53,581 bases of DNA from Emmonsiellopsis sp. PD_33 (taxonomy: Eukaryota > Ascomycota > Eurotiomycetes > Onygenales > Ajellomycetaceae): NCBI GenBank assembly GCA_032988165.1, contig JANTQF010000237.1, positions 1 to 53,581 of the forward strand, in the 5' to 3' direction. The translations under genes were made by a program, and so were the position numbers. Positions within the stretch are counted from its first letter, which is position 1, and every line of letters begins with the position of its first letter. Shown one piece after another: positions 21,819 to 33,514 of the stretch. The notes beneath the pieces were generated by a model. The model was given only the letters and a program-made list of their open reading frames with translations, did no database searches and was not told the DNA's origin.

Positions 21819-23711
21819 TCAACAATCAAAGATCCAAAGCTCCTCAAAGATCTTTCTGTCCGCCTCACTCTTGGCAAACTGGGCCATCAGCTCCCCCTTT
21901 ATACTGCGCAGCTCTGCCATAACAGCCTTATAGTTTTCACTTTCAATAAGACCTTTTTCAGGCCACAGATCCCTCTCCGTCAACCGGTCAGCAATATCCT
22001 TCATCAGCTCCGTCCCCTGGTGCACTGCCAGCGCATCCCGTTCAATCTCCGCTTTCTCAGTTTCTGAAAACCAAAGTGGAAATGCTGGCTCTTCAGCCTT
22101 GAGATCAAGAAACAGCGCACGCGTATGGGCTTCGCCCAGTGTAAACGTGCTCTTCCCCAAATTGAGTAGATGTCCACGGAGCGAACGCCGGAATCTGATC
22201 GCAGTGTATTGTGAGGGGTCCTTTTCCTTCACCAACATGCGCCACGCGACCATGAGGGATGTCTTGTAGAACGTCCGGATAGCCAGGGCCTGGCCTGCAG
22301 CATCGAGAGAGCTTGTGTCTTCGAGTTCGGGGGGCGTGAGGTCATCGTCCTTAAGTTCCGGCCCGTCGTAGCCGAGAAAACTGGGATCGATATCATTTTG
22401 GAAGAGAGGTGATATCTGGACTGATTGCCAGTCGATGATTCCAAGGATTTCAGTAGGTTTTTCTGGGTTGACTAAGATGCTTTCGCAGTGGAGGTCGTTA
22501 TGCCAGAGGTGGCCACTGGACACTAGCTTTGCATCTGCGTCTGTCGGGATCAGGTCTTTGACCGCCTTGAGATAATAATCCACCGCCGAGAGCTTTTTGG
22601 CGAGAGTAGGCTGATAAAGTCCGTCGGGGCCGTAGACTATTACCATTTGCTTGGGGATGTACTGGAGGTTTTCGATAGCGACCTTTTCCTTCAGCCCAGC
22701 TGCCGTCAAGTAATCCAGCATCGAGCTCCCTGCAACACGCATGAGTAGATGATAAATAGGGTGCTTTATGTTTACTTACATGGACCACCATCCTGCCTGT
22801 CGTCCATCTTCGACCCATTCACGCCCGACAGCTGGTCCGATAGTGAAACGAGTATCATCAACCCGTTCCCCATCCTCGTTGATGTAAACACACTTTGCCG
22901 GCACCACAGATGAAACAGGCCCGGACGTACTGGTAGCAGTAGCAATGCTTTCAGCGTAGTACAGCGCTCCGAATTTCATAAACCTCGTCCCGGCCCACCT
23001 CTTCTGCATCCTGAAGACTTGGAGGAAAACCTTGAGCTGCTCGGGTGGGTCCAGAGAGTCCCAGACATGAGAGAGGGGGATCCCGGGCATTTTTTCCATG
23101 ATGATGTACTCTGCCCCGACAGGATTTTGCTCATCTAGCTTCGAGTTCCACGCGTAGACTCTGGGAACAGGAGTTTGGAGAACTGTCCTCATCTAGATCA
23201 ATTGTTACTGTCAGCATAGCCAGCCGGCTAGTATAGAGAAAGGAAGAAGGGCGATGGTGGAAATCGTCATACAAACTCAAGGGTGGCCGCCTCACTGGCA
23301 GTGGTATAATGAGGTATACCAGCATTCGGGTTCGGAACTTTGCCCACAACTTGCGTCCCGTTGTCCATGGTGAAGATAAACGCGCGGTTATACATCCCAT
23401 CCGGGCACTTTTCGACCTTGACGCAGTGTCCTGCTCCTGCTGCCTTTGCAGCTATCTCAGCCAGGGCATTAATATTGAACCGACGGGTTCGCTGGGCTAG
23501 TTGTTGGCCTCCATCATACACGAAGCGACCGCGAGTGAAATGAAAAAAGTCTTCGTTTGCATTCCAGTCTAAACTCATCATACGTCAACCACGCTTGAAC
23601 CGAAGACGTCGTGGTAGCAAGGGTACCAGTAGTAGCAGCAGGAAGAGAACTTCCAGTACCTTTTGGAGCCGCCTTCCCCTTCCTGGAAAACCAAGAGAAC
23701 CGTGACACCAT
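21819..23711 (-). CDS. AIM9-like mitochondrial APH-family phosphotransferase
   Basis: Protein-kinase-like fold of the aminoglycoside-phosphotransferase family, most like yeast Aim9 (mitochondrial, function unclear). Exons: 23711-23627, 23568-23273, 23192-22780 and 22725-21819, giving 566 aa. The start MVSRFSWFSRKGKAAPKG is basic and presequence-like. The N-lobe has GMYNRAFIFTMDNG and VVGKVPNPNAG (ATP Lys region), followed by the hinge EYIIMEKMPGIPL. The catalytic loop reads HNDLHCESILV, where the family normally has Asn five residues after the catalytic Asp; here the codon is AGC (Ser). The metal-binding Asp in IIDWQSV is present. The last junction only works with the downstream AG of a GCAGGGAG acceptor, which is unusual. 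Either that site is used or the gene carries a frame problem. Confidence 0.8.
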
Positions 23712-23860
23712 ATTGCTGGTACAGGCTCGAGTATGAATCCGAATAGTGTTGTGAAAAGTAGCCGCAAGCACACTACGAGATGATGTTGCTACTAACTATC
23801 ATGTTGCCAACCTCGTGTGGCTGCACACAGTTTGGATATGGAGGCATTCCATAGATACTG

Positions 23861-23913
<53 letters not shown>
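23861..23913. repeat. (GTA)n microsatellite
   Basis: About 17-18 perfect tandem copies of the trinucleotide GTA. It lies 150 bp upstream of the AIM9-like start codon, so it may fall in that promoter. Length is likely variable between strains. Confidence 0.95.
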
Positions 23914-26491
23914 TGTGGGAGAAATTTAGCAGATAACTTGTATGATAGTACTCTCATGGTTGACAATAGCTTCAAAAACACAAGAGGTAGAAACCAGCGC
24001 TTTGTCTGCCATTAGTTATGCTTGGCCCATGATGTTCAGATTGGACATCGGCACGTGACCTAGGCAGTGGGGCGATTTAAGTTGCTGACTCAGGTGGAGC
24101 CCTGCTTACCAAAGAACTCTATTTTAGCTGCGAAACTGTCACTACTTTGTGTAGCCAATCAGCGCTCGTCACGAGTCAGACGCGCAAGCCCTAAATTATT
24201 CTGACACCACCAGGAGTCCAGGACTCCATCAGCATCCATACCGGAAACTTGTCGGACACTTCCGCTGTTAGGAAACACTAAGTCAACTGCTTGCGGAATG
24301 GTTGAAGCACGGTGGAAACATGGTGGAAAACCAAAAGTTATAGTTTCCTGATGGTGACTTACTTTTTAATTCCACTGTGTCAAAGACCCACGAAATTCGG
24401 GTATGGATCTTGCACCGGTAATAGTCAAATAGTGTGGTATTCGGAGGTCTTTTCCGCTGTCGGATGAGCGGTTGTGCAGTCAAAGTGGTGTTTACTTTGG
24501 TACGATATGAGAGAGCGTTTTGGCCGGGAATTACTTATGAATATTGGAGATCTTTGGTCAGAGGGATCTATCTTGCTCTGCAGTACGGAATACTACTAGT
24601 AGTACTGCATAGAAGGGGGTGGTGTCTTATGGCATTTTGATATAGATACAATCATAGTATTTGCATTTATGGATTTTCCGTTGACTTCATATCTTACTGT
24701 TTGGTGAAGAAGGCATTTAGTTGTGTGTCCCCTTGAGCAGACTTCCCTCTGCCCCACCTATCTTGAGACAAGACAGCCCTGGTGTGGTGATAAATGAATG
24801 GATCATTTCCCCTCACAGATTTCTCCAATTCAATATCCCATCCCCTCATCCCTCGCCCCTCATCCCTCATCGCCGAAATTGCGGAACGGGATCTTTCTGA
24901 ATTGTGACGTGCTAGGGATCAAGCCTAGTCCGCTCTGGCCTCTGTAAAAGGGTAGTATTTTTCGGAACTATATTTCCTCGGTCTAAAATTTGCATCATGG
25001 AAACGCTATACGCGGGATGAAACAGCTACCTATCAACGGGTATATACCGGAATCGCATGCAACATTTTCACTGATGCTGGCGGTTGGGATGGCAAGGGCT
25101 AGAAAAGACGGTGAAGAGACCCCTGCACTCCCTACATGAACTGTTGATCCCACCCAACCCCCACCTACCAGACAGCGCGAAGAACAAATTCTGTCCTTCT
25201 AGATGCATTATTCGTCGCTGTCATTGGTGTGATTTGTTGAGATTTATGCACTGACATGGGATAGGACTTCTCCAAACACCGCTTTCTGAAGATCTCGTTA
25301 CAACTTGGGCTGCGGGGAAGTTTGCCTCTTCTGACCATGTCGCCGACTACCCCAGAGCAGAACGACTCAGGAGCTCGAAGAACAGGGTATCTCCAAATAC
25401 TCGTACTGCACACGCGGTACCGGGCATGGATAGTGTGGGATGAATAAGGTGATTGCTGGCGGTGTGAAGATTTGCTGCCTGATCAAAACTTGCGTGGTGA
25501 TGCACGGGGGACATCGATGATAGTTATATGTCAATATTCTGATTGTCGTCTCAAGAGTACTATCTAAGAGTATGACATTCCTGTCCGTAGTACTTGAGAT
25601 GGCTTCCAGGTGCAGAGGGACATTAGGTAGTATGATAGAGACCGCCCCGTCAACTCGCCAAAGCCTCATGCATTGTATGTACATGTATGTGCCTTGATAA
25701 AGGCTATGCACATCTAGTTAAGGGATCTCATGATGAACGCCCTTGCACGGGTAATGCAATTCCCGCAACTGGAGGCTCTAGTGGCATCGGCATTGGGAAA
25801 CAGAAACAAGAATAAATGGGCATTCTGCTTTAGTTCCATCTAAATGGACAATTGAAAGCTACTGTTCCATCGCAAAAGCGCATTGACCGAAAGAGGAAAT
25901 AATACTTAAACCGCCCGCTAGCCCTGGGCCGCATCCGCCCCTATTGCCCGGTCCAAGAACCCGCTACCAACTGCCCAAAAAGAATTGCGTCTTGGCCCAT
26001 GCAGGTGGGTATTGAAAGCTTGTTCGGAGACTGTGTGGCAGCGAAAGCCCGAACCCTTCACCCGACACCATGACGGCGGCGCTCGCCACGTTGCCGAGAG
26101 CGATGATAACAGGGTAGCGTTGGCATCACTAAGCATGCCAATGTATTACATGATCAATGACCCCCTGTCTAGGTTCTTTATAGTCGGAATAATCCTCTCC
26201 GGGCTTGTGCGGGCAACGGCCGACTAGGCCTGTTTGATACAAGCGGTTTCAGGGGTTTGGAGTCGCTGTCGTCATTTTTGCAAAAAAAATAGAAAATAAG
26301 AGAAGTAATCCCTGGCATCAAAATACAAAGGGTCCGTGTATTACTCTTGACTCCACTGCCGGATGTTCGGACCAAAATAAATTGGAGAAGCGTCATTCTC
26401 GGCGGAAATGTGCTGTGCATCATGGTATTGTGGGAAGCTCTAGAAATAAACATCCAGTTAACTAACTAGATGAGCCGCGGAAGAGATCGAC

Positions 26492-26564
26492 AGCATATAT
26501 ATCTCGGACCCTCCCCTTCCCCATCGTCATCTCTTACTTTCGTCATCTCTTACTTTCGTCATCT
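26492..26564 (+). promoter_or_regulatory. TATA-like element and 16-bp tandem repeat ahead of the bZIP gene
   Basis: A CATATATATC element near 26493-26502 is followed by a pyrimidine-rich segment. Two perfect copies of CGTCATCTCTTACTTT (26525-26540 and 26541-26556) plus a half copy (26557-26564) follow. The CGTCA core in each copy resembles half of a bZIP/CRE-type site (TGACG reversed). The start codon lies at 26736. Confidence 0.5.
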
Positions 26565-26735
26565 AGATCTTCTTGATTATTGAACCTCCCAAATATTATT
26601 TATTCCAAAATCTCACAACATAAGACAAACATCTCCACTATAATTGAAGATTACCTTTGTCAGATCATACATCCTCAGTGTCATACTGTAGCGAAGCATC
26701 GACTTGGTTTCCACCTTGGTTGTCTAGTATTAAAA

Positions 26736-27545
26736 ATGGATTACGGATACATGGCTTCGCCTTCGGGCTCCCCCGAGATACATCCATTCCCGTTTATCGG
26801 AGAGACTGGCGAAAGCACATCAGACTCATCTAGTCCGGCATCTCCAAATGTAAGCTCTTCCCGTCACCCTATTTACTCTACCTGCATAATAGCTCATATG
26901 GAACTCTAGGATATGAAGCACGGCATGTACACCCCTCTATCGGGGGGGTATGACATGGCACCATTAGACAACTCCACCCCCTACTTTATGTCCGCCTCTG
27001 GGAAGATCCCCCTAGAATACATCACCTCGACCACACTCGACGAGCATGACCGGAGACGGCGAAGATCAAGCCTTGCTAAGGACAACGAAAATATAACTAA
27101 TATGCATCTGGTATGTTCTGACACGGCTCCCGTGTCCTTTTTTGTCATAATTAGTAGCTAACCACTCTTCAATTTCCAGCGACGCCGCGCTCAAAACCGA
27201 GCATCTCAACGGGCCTTCCGGGAACGGAAAGAAAAACACGTCAAGGGCCTTGAAAGCCAGCTCCACGACCTCCACAGCAAACACCAAGATCTCATCCACA
27301 ACTACAGCCGACAAACAGAAGAAGTACAGCGATTAAACAGCCGCATCCGCCAATTGACCTCCGAGCTTGACCTCCTCAGAACAGCCAACGATGGGTCACC
27401 TTTCGGTGAAATGCTCGTGCCTGACAAGTTTGACATCGTCCCATATCCGAATATGTCGTACTCCGGCCCACAATATTATTTCGACAAAGATGCCGTTAAA
27501 GCGAGTGGGGATTTGTCTTTTGGGCCAGCCGATGATCCGCTGTAG
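26736..27545 (+). CDS. bZIP transcription factor (Yap/AP-1-like, Fcr3 type)
   Basis: Nuclear DNA-binding regulator of 226 aa from exons 26736-26849, 26910-27110 and 27180-27545, with phases of zero throughout. The N-terminus is a short Ser/Pro/Gly-rich region (MDYGYMASPSGSPEIHPFPF). The basic region RRRAQNRASQRAFRERKEKH has the fungal Yap-type NxxAQxxFR core variant (NRASQRAFR). It runs directly into a leucine-zipper coiled coil (VKGLESQLHDLHSKHQDL, then QRLNSRIRQLTSELDLL). The short C-terminal tail is acidic/aromatic (DIVPYPNMSY...). It lacks the C-terminal Cys-rich redox domain of Yap1/AP-1, so it is a small Yap relative. The Fcr3 resemblance is from memory. It could regulate the downstream membrane protein or NRPS-like gene, but nothing here proves that. 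Confidence 0.88.
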
Positions 27546-30500
27546 ACGGCTCGTGCAATTGAAAGAAAGTTTCATGAATTCCCTTGTGTCCTGATTGACT
27601 TGGTTATTATTTAATTTTTCTTTTCTGAAGGCGAAATAACCTGGTGTTATAAGAGATGGATCTCTCACCCACTGCACGAATAGATAGTATGTGTGCAGCG
27701 ATCTTAACTGGAGGCTTCATTACCATTGGCGAATTGTACGGATACTTTTAATGGCACCGAATTTTCGGATGACAATGGCTGGCTTCTTCTAGCAGGTTTG
27801 ATTTCGTTTGGGCTTTGCAATTTTGGAATCTCCTGTTACTTGTTTCCTTTCCTCATTCCAACTGCTCTTCGTCTCTCTACCCGGTATTAACCACTCCGTA
27901 CTGAATTGCACATGGTTTATTTATCCACTCGTTCGTTTTTTCTTTGCCAATGAGCGTGGTTTCATCATATTATGATTCTCTACGGAGTACTGAATAAACC
28001 ACATATTTTTGTGTATTAATCAGTGCTAGTAGTTATTGATTCAAGATCTACAATAATTCTGGCCTGTCTTTGGTCAAGAAATTTGAATCAGTGGAGCGAC
28101 TTGATCAATTATCTACCATATAATAAATTTATATGGGACTCTATTGGTTGAATAGCTCGTTTGATCCATCTAACCATACTGAGCAGATACTACAAAACTA
28201 GAGTCTTGCACACATATCCTGGTTTAGTTATCGAACTATCATTCAGGCCATTGTGGATATTAACTCATATCTGCTCAAGCCTCAAGAAATGACAAGGTTT
28301 CGTTGCCAGCTACACACTGGGGGCCATTCCTACTATGTCGAGAGATGTATTGTCTCCCACGAGCAGTTAATACAACTTAATCTCTTGCCGTCTGCACTCT
28401 AATACTCTATCGATAGAACCGTCTGAACAGAAAAAGAGAATTCCCACGTTCAGCTCTCTGGCTCTGCCTTTTACTTTTCCCAAAGGGAACAAACAGCAAG
28501 TTATTAAATTTATGAATTTTGTTCCCTTGTCAAAATAATAATTGCGCTTGTCAAAATTGCTTGGCACGGGTATCCATAATGATTCCAAGGTTCTAATAAG
28601 GTTGAGGAGACCGATCTCCTGATCAGGATTAGTGCATATACTCCATCATCGCAGCCAACATGGGATTACCGATCCCTACAAACTCATAGTATTAAAGTGA
28701 GCCCTTGAGAAGGAAGTTGGTAAAACCAAGGAATAGGTGCGATAATAAGCAAACAGAAAATAAAAGAAAGAAAGAAAAAATAGGAAACCTTCATGTACTC
28801 CTAAAACGCCCAGTTTCTCTCTGGGGCTATTTTTAGACGAGTTACCGATATTCCACAAATTTTATGTGCTAAAGATATGTATTAATAGTAGGACTAAGGG
28901 ATTTTTATATACCACGGTGACAGTACTACACAGTAAGTTCAATCAGCCGCAGCACGATATGTATCCTCGATCTCCACGATGGACGTCGGGATAATTCGTA
29001 GATCGCCTTGTCAACGATTTTATTGCCGAAGTCGGAGCTCGCTCTTTCGCAAATCCCGAAGCCTCGAGGCGGCTAGAACGTCATGGCTGAACACTACCGA
29101 CCGGGTGCAGGATTTCAAGCGTTTAGGACTACGATCAGAATCTGTCCTTTCGCCGTTCCAGACGCCGATGTGATAGGGGCAAATGACAATTTTCATGGGA
29201 ACAAAAACTGTCTATGACGTCAAAACAGCAAAAATCGACAGGATCAAGAGTGGGGTTGTGGCCTGGATTAGTTTATCTCGTATCAACAAGGCTGTCTTCG
29301 ACAGACGATGTCCTGGTGAAGTTCACGCTGTCGGTCTCTGATTGGTTGACAGCACCTCACTTTATTTTGTGCCAAGGCTGTGATATTTGACACATCGGCG
29401 AACTTTTCACTTTTCTGGCTTGAGGATTGTTGGCAGACAGTTCTAGCCCATGGCTATTCTAGATTGACATTGATTAGTCAATTAATTGCGAGATCACTGT
29501 TGATTTCTTGGTTTTTGCAATTTGATATCAAGAACTGCTTGCTTGCACCGTATTCATGGTCAGATGAAGCTGTTTGGGGCATATTTACCCATTCTCATAT
29601 ACTGTGAGGGGTATACCGTTCTGACCATAAAGTTCCCGAAACCCAGCCTCTGTTTGGCAGTTCTTGTGGCAATGAAAAGTAGGGTACTATGTGTACCCCC
29701 AAGAAACTCTTCACCAGGGCTACTGCCCCTTGGTCTGTTAGCATTTGGCAATGCTAGGGCTGAAAACCAAGTTTAAGGATCTTATGCGAATCACTCTCGC
29801 AGATTCTCCACACGCCTACACTTGAGATATCCATAATGTCGGGTTCACCATTCGACTATGTGCGCCAATCACCCATAGGCTGACCCCCTATCGATCAAAT
29901 ATGAGGACCAGGATGAGGAGAAGCGACATGGCTTACTCGCGTCTCTCACCCGTTGGTACGATCTACAGGTGCGGATGGGTAGGTAAAATTCGTTATTGTC
30001 AATGAGCAAGGGATGACCCCTCGTTGAACCCCTCACCCCAAAAAACCGTGGGCCAGTGCTGCAGAACATCAGGTTATGCAGTGTTCTTTTCGGAATTAGG
30101 ATTTAATAAACCTGTTCCATGTCCATTTCCATGTCCATATCAGGGCGCATGCCATCAGAATGGGCTTGATTCCGAGTCCCCCGGAATGCTAGTACCTACA
30201 GCCAGAAGGAACAATAGGGCGTTTACTTTGTTGGTGATCCTGGGTGTTGTTAGTATTATCTAATACTATCAATCCTGACCGTTCTTCTTCTCTATACTTT
30301 ATTCTGGGGAATGAAGTGAAGTAATATTTGTCGGCTTAATCCCTGCTGAATATGGGTTCTTCCTCCTCTGCTATCTGATTAGGGCAAATCCAATCACGTG
30401 GTTCCTTTTTCTGGACTAGCGCCAATCCCCCCCTGAACATACCCGAACGTGAGAGCCTCGTCTCCCAAAAAACAAATATATCAATCGCGACGTGCACCTC

Positions 30501-30958
30501 AACATTTAATAATATTGATCTAATTGGGTGCCGACTCTCCTCATCCACTCAGCCTTTTTTCTGTCAACCATCTATTGGTTGAATACTTCCGCGCCAGGCT
30601 ACCAATTTGTTAAATCCAGCCAGTGAAAGAGGAGATGGATGTTGTCGACTTTCCATGCCAGGCCACCAATTGGCCGAATCCAGGTGGCAGGCGGTGAAAG
30701 CCCAACTTGAGAAGCACTCGAAAATTTGATTCCTCCTAGGCGAGGAGATCAAGTGCCATAACTAGTACAGAGGATGCATTCTTTGCGTTGTTGTTGGCCA
30801 AGCAATCCGGACAAGCTGACTCCTTGAGAATACTCACTCATCTTGATCTGCTACCCTTATTCTATGACCGCCGCTGGGCATTGTGTTTCCTTCCAGCAAC
30901 ATTCTTGGTTCTGTGAGATAGTAGATAAGAAAATAAGGGAATCTCTATCTCCTGTTCG
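27546..30958. other. 3.4-kb gene-free region
   Basis: Located between two plus-strand genes. AT-rich, with an ACTCCGTA/TACGGAGT pair (27893-27900 and 27981-27988), a purine-rich run near 28740-28790 and an imperfect duplication at 30592-30700. Open frames such as 28979-29173 (plus) have no recognisable domain; some may be decayed coding remnants, but I cannot identify a parent. The last few hundred bases should be the promoter of the membrane-protein gene. Confidence 0.5.
30592..30700. repeat. Imperfect direct repeat
   Basis: GCCAGGCTACCAATTTG followed by AATCCAGCC...GTGAAAG (about 30592-30628) recurs in diverged, slightly longer form as GCCAGGCCACCAATTGG...AATCCAGG...GGTGAAAG (about 30657-30700). 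The copies start about 65 bp apart. It lies about 300 bp upstream of the membrane-protein start codon. Confidence 0.6.
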
Positions 30959-33058
30959 ATGGCTGAAATCAGCCCCCAAGAGAGCGAACTGCAGCTCTTG
31001 TCACCTCAGAGAGATGATTCAGGACCTGCCGAGACCGGAAGTGAGAGAGTTGATAAAGCTGCAAATGGGTTCCCGCTTGCTGACATCGCTAAATGGCCAC
31101 AAGAAGGTCGAACCTTGAAGAGGAATGCCTGTAACGATAAGTTCTTGACTGCACTCGAAACCGTTCTCGCCACCATTCCTACACTGTTTCTCGGTGTGTT
31201 TTCCATCCCCTTCCGTTATCGAAGAGATTACTGATCTGATCATGCCCGTCAGTGCTTGGCATTCTAGCGATTCGCCTTGATGGCAAACAGATATCAGGCT
31301 ATGGGGAAAAAATCGTGCAAGCAACAAAACTAGGACCATCGATTTTTCCCATCGTCTTTGCCGCTATTGTCGGCAACATGCTGCGAAGATATGCGTTGTG
31401 GAGAGTAGAAAATTGCGCTCCCTTGGGGGTAAGTAGGAAGTATTGCCATATTCTGGACCGTTGTATGCTGATGGGGACCCCAACTCTAGCTTCTGGAGCA
31501 ATTGAATAGCAGCACAAGCTTTGCAGGGACAGTTATATCGATATTAGCATTGCGTCGTTTCGGAATCCTAACAACCGCGATCCTCCTGCTTTGGGCCATG
31601 TCCCCCTTAGGTGGCCAAAGTGCGTTAAGGATGCTTTCCCAAACTTCTTCGGAACTGTCCCAGAATATCTCTGTGGCCTATATGAATATGAATAACCCTT
31701 CCGGATTTAGCGGCACTGCCTCTATGGGCGATACCCTTGGAGCCACCGATTCACTATACACTGCATCGCTCCTAGCCACCCAAGGCATGCGAAGCTCTCC
31801 GCGGGACCTATGGAGCTGGCCCAAGATCCCTCTTCTGCGGGCTCTACCGCCGAATGAATCCGACACCGGGTCGAATCCCTGGCGAACATGCTCACAGGAA
31901 AACCAGACTGTCTATTCCTCACTGGTTGGCTTAATGATTCAAGGGATTCCGTCCGACAAAGAGACCGAATTTGCCGTTGAATCGTCGTATTTTGATCTTG
32001 ACTGTGTTGCCCTGGCGCATCATGCCCCATTGCCCTCTATATTCGACATGATGGGCGGAAATATTCTCCATCACAATTCGACCAATCTCTTCCGGAACAC
32101 CGCCAATTTTCCCAATGCCCCCGCTTTAGCGCGGAGCAACCTGTTCATCGACACAAGCTACAACTTCACAGCACCCTCTCCGACACAGTCTCACGTTAAC
32201 CTATTTTACGGCTCGCTAGACACATTCACACACGCCGCTCTATTCAACTGCACGGTTTCCACGGTCCACGTGGAATCGTGGATCGCCTGCCAGAACGGCT
32301 CTTGCAGCGTGACCCGCATGCGTCAGTCTAAAAGGGACACCAGACCCAGCTCCCTGACACCCTTTAATGACCGCGGACGGTTGCTTGATAATTGGACGAC
32401 CCTGAACAACATCATCACGCAGTTCCCCTTTGCAGCTGGTGTCTATGACAACGTCCAATCGTCTCCCACAGACAGCTATATCTACAACGACGCCTCCCTC
32501 TTCGGACTCTCCTACAACCGCAACTGGAGCAGCGTGAGCGACCAAGCAGTCTCGACGAGATTCACCACCCTTTTCAACACATACTGGCAGGCATCACTAG
32601 CCCCGTTCGCCCTCGGGAGCACCTCGCGATTCGAGCAGGCAAACCTAACTTCGGAAGAACCCCTCGGCGCAATCCCTTCATTCAACGGCACGGCCACAAC
32701 AGCATTCTGGACCGTGACCGTGTACCGCGCGAGTTGGGCGTGGGTGACCGTGTTTATCATCGCCACTGTGCTCCTGCAATTTGCCGCAATTGCAGGCCTG
32801 CTCTTGAACTGGCTAACGACCGCTCCGGATATTCTTGGTTATGTGTCATCACTGACTAGGGAGAATGCATATATCGCTGTTCCGGACGGGGGGAGTAGTC
32901 TGTCGGGATTAGAACGGGCGAGGCTGCTTCAGGATCTACCAGTGCAGATTGTTGATGTACATGTGGAAAAGGAAATGGGGTATATTGCATTGGCGAGTGA
33001 GGGTGGAGATGATGACTTTGGAGGGCAAAGACTCAATCGGAGACGGAAATATTGTTGA
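30959..33058 (+). CDS. Fungal multi-pass membrane protein of unknown function
   Basis: 659-aa product from exons 30959-31193, 31253-31428 and 31490-33058, all in phase. A cytosolic-looking N-terminus (MAEISPQESELQLLSPQ) precedes a first hydrophobic segment (ETVLATIPTLFLVLGILAI), a second (LGPSIFPIVFAAIVGNML) and a third (FGILTTAILLLWAMSPLGG). A loop of about 400 aa follows with many N-glycosylation sequons (NIS, NQT, NST, NFT, NCT, NGS, NWT, NWS, NLT, NGT) and several Cys, then a last helix (VTVFIIATVLLQFAAIAGLL). Topology suggests a glycosylated extracytoplasmic domain. The SPLGGQ motif after helix 3 is typical of an abundant but uncharacterised Pezizomycotina family, as I recall it. It lies 457 bp upstream of the NRPS-like gene on the same strand. 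No transporter signature is visible. Confidence 0.82.
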
Positions 33059-33514
33059 CGGGCCTGCAGATTGACATTTTGTCACGCCACATAAAAAACC
33101 ACTGCAGATTTACTCCATACCGCTCTTCGAATTCGCCAGCTCTCGATAATTTCACCCCTCCATGGCTGGCTGGTACTCATGGCTAATAAATGGGCTGCAG
33201 GGATCGGCAGGCGAAACATCAACACCAGCGGCAGCACTGACCACTCAGGGGTTCTAGATCCCACACAGAAAGACTTAATATTTGGACTGACTTGATGCAC
33301 ATTCATGTACACCTCATCAGCTCCCAAGGTCTTCAACACAGGCCGCCCTGATCGAGACGATGTATCGACCTGCTGTTTGCTGGCTTGTACAGTACGGGGT
33401 TGAGTATATATCAACCCAGCTTTCCCCGCCTGGTGTCCAAGATATCTCTTCAGACATTGTTTCCTACAAAAAAAAAAGCGAAAGAAGCACCAAAAACTAC
33501 CTTGACACTTCGAA
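33059..33514 (+). promoter_or_regulatory. NRPS-like gene promoter
   Basis: A 456-bp spacer between tandem plus-strand genes. GAGTATATATCAAC at about 33402-33415 provides a TATA-like element about 105 bp before the start codon at 33515, inside a small GTTGA...TCAAC inverted pair. A short A-run precedes the leader at 33468-33477. Confidence 0.5.

Larger units (their letters stand above)
23712..26735. other. 3-kb gene-free region
   Basis: Divergent promoter space between the AIM9-like gene and the bZIP gene. It contains a GTA microsatellite (23861-23913), a 14-bp palindrome near 24591, pyrimidine-rich tracts near 24840-24870, and the TATA/CT-rich bZIP promoter at its end. Small open frames (24283-24483, 25165-25413, 25367-25711, 25985-26227) carry no recognisable domain. 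Confidence 0.5.

Noticed and set aside
23585..23773. Upstream start of the AIM9-like gene near 23771
   Set aside because: The open frames there begin with GTG, not ATG. The first in-frame ATG is at 23711.
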